From Microbispora triticiradicis (lineage in GTDB: Bacteria; Actinomycetota; Actinomycetes; Streptosporangiales; Streptosporangiaceae), in NCBI GenBank assembly GCA_003260025.2, contig QFZU02000056.1, positions 78,245 through 142,244 of the forward strand: a stretch of DNA of 64,000 bases, given 5' to 3'. The notes below the pieces were generated by a model. That model did no database searches and was not told where the DNA came from. It worked only from the letters and a program-made list of their open reading frames with translations. The translations under genes and the position numbers were made by a program. Numbering within the stretch: position 1 is the first letter of the stretch; each line of letters opens with the position of its first letter. Below are positions 63,201 through 64,000 of this stretch, one piece after another.

Positions 63201-64000
63201 GCCGTCGCCGTCGCGTACGGCGTGCGACCAGCAGGCGGCGACGGGCTGGTCCGGATCGGCCAGGACCCGGACCCGCCGGACCGCGGTGGGCACCAGCGCG
63301 TCGGCTCCGCCGTACAGGGTGAGGGCGACCTGCAGGCAGCCGTCCCAGAGGGCGGGGTGCAGGGGGGAGCCGGCGCGGCTGCTCCCGCTCAGGCGCTCGG
63401 CGAGGACCACCCGCCCGAGGGCGCGCCCGCCCGCAGGGTCCAGGTACAGCGTCCGCACCCCCTGGAAGGCCGGGCCGTAGTCCAGGCCACGGTCCCCGCA
63501 CTCCTGGTAGAAGGAGCTCACGCCGGTGGGCTCCACACCCGTGTGCCACTCGGGAAACCCGGGCACGGGGAGCGGCTCCGGGTCCGCGGCGACCTCGGCG
63601 GCGGCGTTGACGGTCCACTCGTCCGCCCCCTCGGGCAGCGACAGCAGACGGAAGGCGCCGCCCCGCGGGTGGTCTCGCCACTCGGCGGTCAGGCGGGCGG
63701 GCCGTTCGTCGTCGAGGGCCACCTCCTTGTGGAAGACGACGTTCTCCAGGGTCAGGGAGCTCTCCGGGGCCACCGCGCTCCGGGCGGCCAGCGGCGTTCG
63801 GCCGGCGCGGGCCCGCGCGGTGGCGACGGCGGCGCCGAGTATCGCGGCGCCCGGCAGCACGGCCGTGCCGTACACCTTGTGGTCGCCCAGCCAGGGGACG
63901 GCCCGCGCCGACAGTTCCAGGGCGCCGTGCCAGGCGCCGCGCTCACCGGGGGCGGGGCCGAGGCGGACGTCGAGGCCGCGGGCGGCCGGCCCGGACGCGG
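60225..64000 (-). CDS. type I polyketide synthase, partial (DH-ER-KR-ACP; 5' end outside window)
   Basis: Frame is open to the window end, so KS and AT are presumably upstream. Visible: DH with catalytic His codon at 63879-63881 (GDHKVYGTAVLPGAA) and LHPALWDGCLQVAL; ER of the medium-chain dehydrogenase type (VLVLSGDGALGEAAVRLARR, GGRGADVVVDCLGG); KR (YLVTGGMGALGLSLAEFLAE, SSAAALVGTAGQAAYAAAN); ACP (GLGLDSLMSLELRNRLE). A fully reducing module. The ER contains a repeat-rich insertion coded by 61735-61925. The ATG at 63875 is not a real start. It lies upstream of, and probably hands its chain to, the second PKS. Confidence 0.93.
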   Translation of the reverse strand, partial: ASGPAARGLDVRLGPAPGERGAWHGALELSARAVPWLGDHKVYGTAVLPGAAILGAAVATARARAGRTPLAARSAVAPESSLTLENVVFHKEVALDDERPARLTAEWRDHPRGGAFRLLSLPEGADEWTVNAAAEVAADPEPLPVPGFPEWHTGVEPTGVSSFYQECGDRGLDYGPAFQGVRTLYLDPAGGRALGRVVLAERLSGSSRAGSPLHPALWDGCLQVALTLYGGADALVPTAVRRVRVLADPDQPVAACWSHAVRDGDGRVDVFVFGERHEPLLTVEGLEMRPLPGAAAVTPDAARLHHVGWTEVPPPAGTPAEPGRWAVYGDATPATDRLVAALTAALTAAGARVTDEAAAADAVLFVAPGADAGHEAQIEGLNRLTGIVRECVTAGASPRLTVVTTLAQGIGTTAPPDPGAALYWGYTRVLRREHPELEPRLVDVDPADIDLSDVDPAGSAGSDWTGTDWTGTGWAARCAAELLGPDAEDQIVLRGSTRLAARITRGEPEPDPTLPAPRTGPQPFRAEGRDHVPLERRPPEDGEIEIEVTAAPSTGNAVAGRVVATGPARGARMDGADRPDGADRVNRRAPVNRGDRVVALAAGPPASHVVVRAEHARTIPDALTDAEAAGMALPAAVAWHALTEIGRVQPGQTVLVLSGDGALGEAAVRLARRLGARVVTAAPGPAPHETDRVDPHRIDSHPAEAPRIDPLPTDPHPTEAPQIDSHPGDALRISPLPTEAPRIDPLSTDPHPADPQWIDLRDPSWPDAVRRVTGGRGADVVVDCLGGSTLPAGLGALARGGRFVDVRGAGGGPYQRVDLGLFREGVIYAVVDPAELAGRAPETLARVWDLVKADELGPLPIGTRPFANPPEDGDEAVLTAPETVGRVACVPLPGGRFRADGSYLVTGGMGALGLSLAEFLAENGAGCLVLLGRSEAGPGPARRLAALRDGGTRVRTVVCDVADRAALCAALDDVRRDLPPLRGVFHAAGVLADTTVTRMTPRHLADTTRPKVDGARNLDAATAHDPLDLFVLFSSAAALVGTAGQAAYAAANSFLDALAESRRRRGLPGLSVQWGPFTEVGLAAGDARRGARLADLGMGGFPTSEAWPALVRMLDGGAAVQGYVELEPRRWFDAYPATAALGSWRHLREAAREPGAGQGGEFRARLSELPEQARLALVETKIRELAGRVLRLAPEHIESEVPFKGLGLDSLMSLELRNRLESAFGLRLSPTLLWAHTNSKALSRALCHQLSPAANSA
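61735..61925. repeat. degenerate in-frame tandem repeat inside the ER domain
   Basis: About 190 bp of roughly 30-bp units (with 45-bp variants) coding RIDSHPAEAP, RIDPLPTDPHPTEAP, QIDSHPGDAL, RISPLPTEAP and RIDPLSTDPHPADP in succession. It replaces the short segment that normally follows the nucleotide-binding strand in PKS enoylreductases. All units keep the frame. Confidence 0.85.

Overview
The window is high-GC DNA with actinobacterial features throughout: dense genes with 4-bp ATGA/GTGA overlaps, GTG and TTG starts, Tat and lipoprotein signals, Pro-Ser linkers with CBM2/CBM13 modules, NarL-type two-component systems, and a type I modular polyketide synthase. The style suggests a filamentous soil actinomycete, perhaps of the Streptosporangiaceae. 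That is inference; there is no rRNA or tRNA gene here to confirm it.

Layout. 1-4.2 kb: end of a LacI regulator, a GH36 alpha-galactosidase and a secreted AA10 LPMO with a CBM2. 4.4-6.4 kb: an orphan sensor kinase and a TetR gene, each preceded by the same 16-bp palindrome. 6.5-10.9 kb: copper and redox block (CopC, a broken CopC copy, two divergent paralogous membrane proteins, a PCuAC lipoprotein and a Tat-exported DyP peroxidase). 11.1-12.5 kb: large secreted Ig-like protein. 12.7-17.7 kb: tightly coupled operon of a TPR-CHAT (caspase-like) protease, a small zinc-ribbon protein and a membrane protein, the strongest candidate for an undescribed system. 17.9-18.7 kb: small secreted repeat protein. 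19.0-21.9 kb: styrene/indole monooxygenase pair with an AraC regulator. 22.2-24.8 kb: CPBP protease fused into an operon with a NarL-type two-component system. 24.8-25.5 kb: frameshifted remnant of a STAND NTPase. 25.5-29.4 kb: five-gene operon of an RHH regulator, a DUF4097 protein, a DrrA/DrrB-type ABC exporter and a DUF1707 protein. 29.4-34.3 kb: VOC protein, GH65 phosphorylase-like enzyme, CBS protein and a kinase/ATPase fusion. 34.4-36.6 kb: PCD-VOC protein, TetR and methyltransferase.

36.7-42.8 kb: a PopR/ClgR-like activator with a C-terminal LAA degron faces a clpP-clpP operon carrying a PopR-like box. Behind it on the same strand lie a STAND-WD40 ATPase, its small partner and a DUF1918 protein. 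42.9-49.5 kb: secreted Tat multicopper oxidase, GH95 fucosidase with a ricin-type lectin domain, and a PETase-like polyester hydrolase with a CBM2. 50.2-64.0 kb: cytochrome P450 and two modular PKS genes, the second running off the window. One PKS module lacks an acyltransferase, and the ER domain of the other gene carries an in-frame repeat expansion.

Two non-coding minisatellites (6 x 12 bp and 8 x 17 bp) each begin at the stop codon of a regulator gene. Several long perfect hairpins mark transcription ends. Motif assignments were made by eye; no database search was run.
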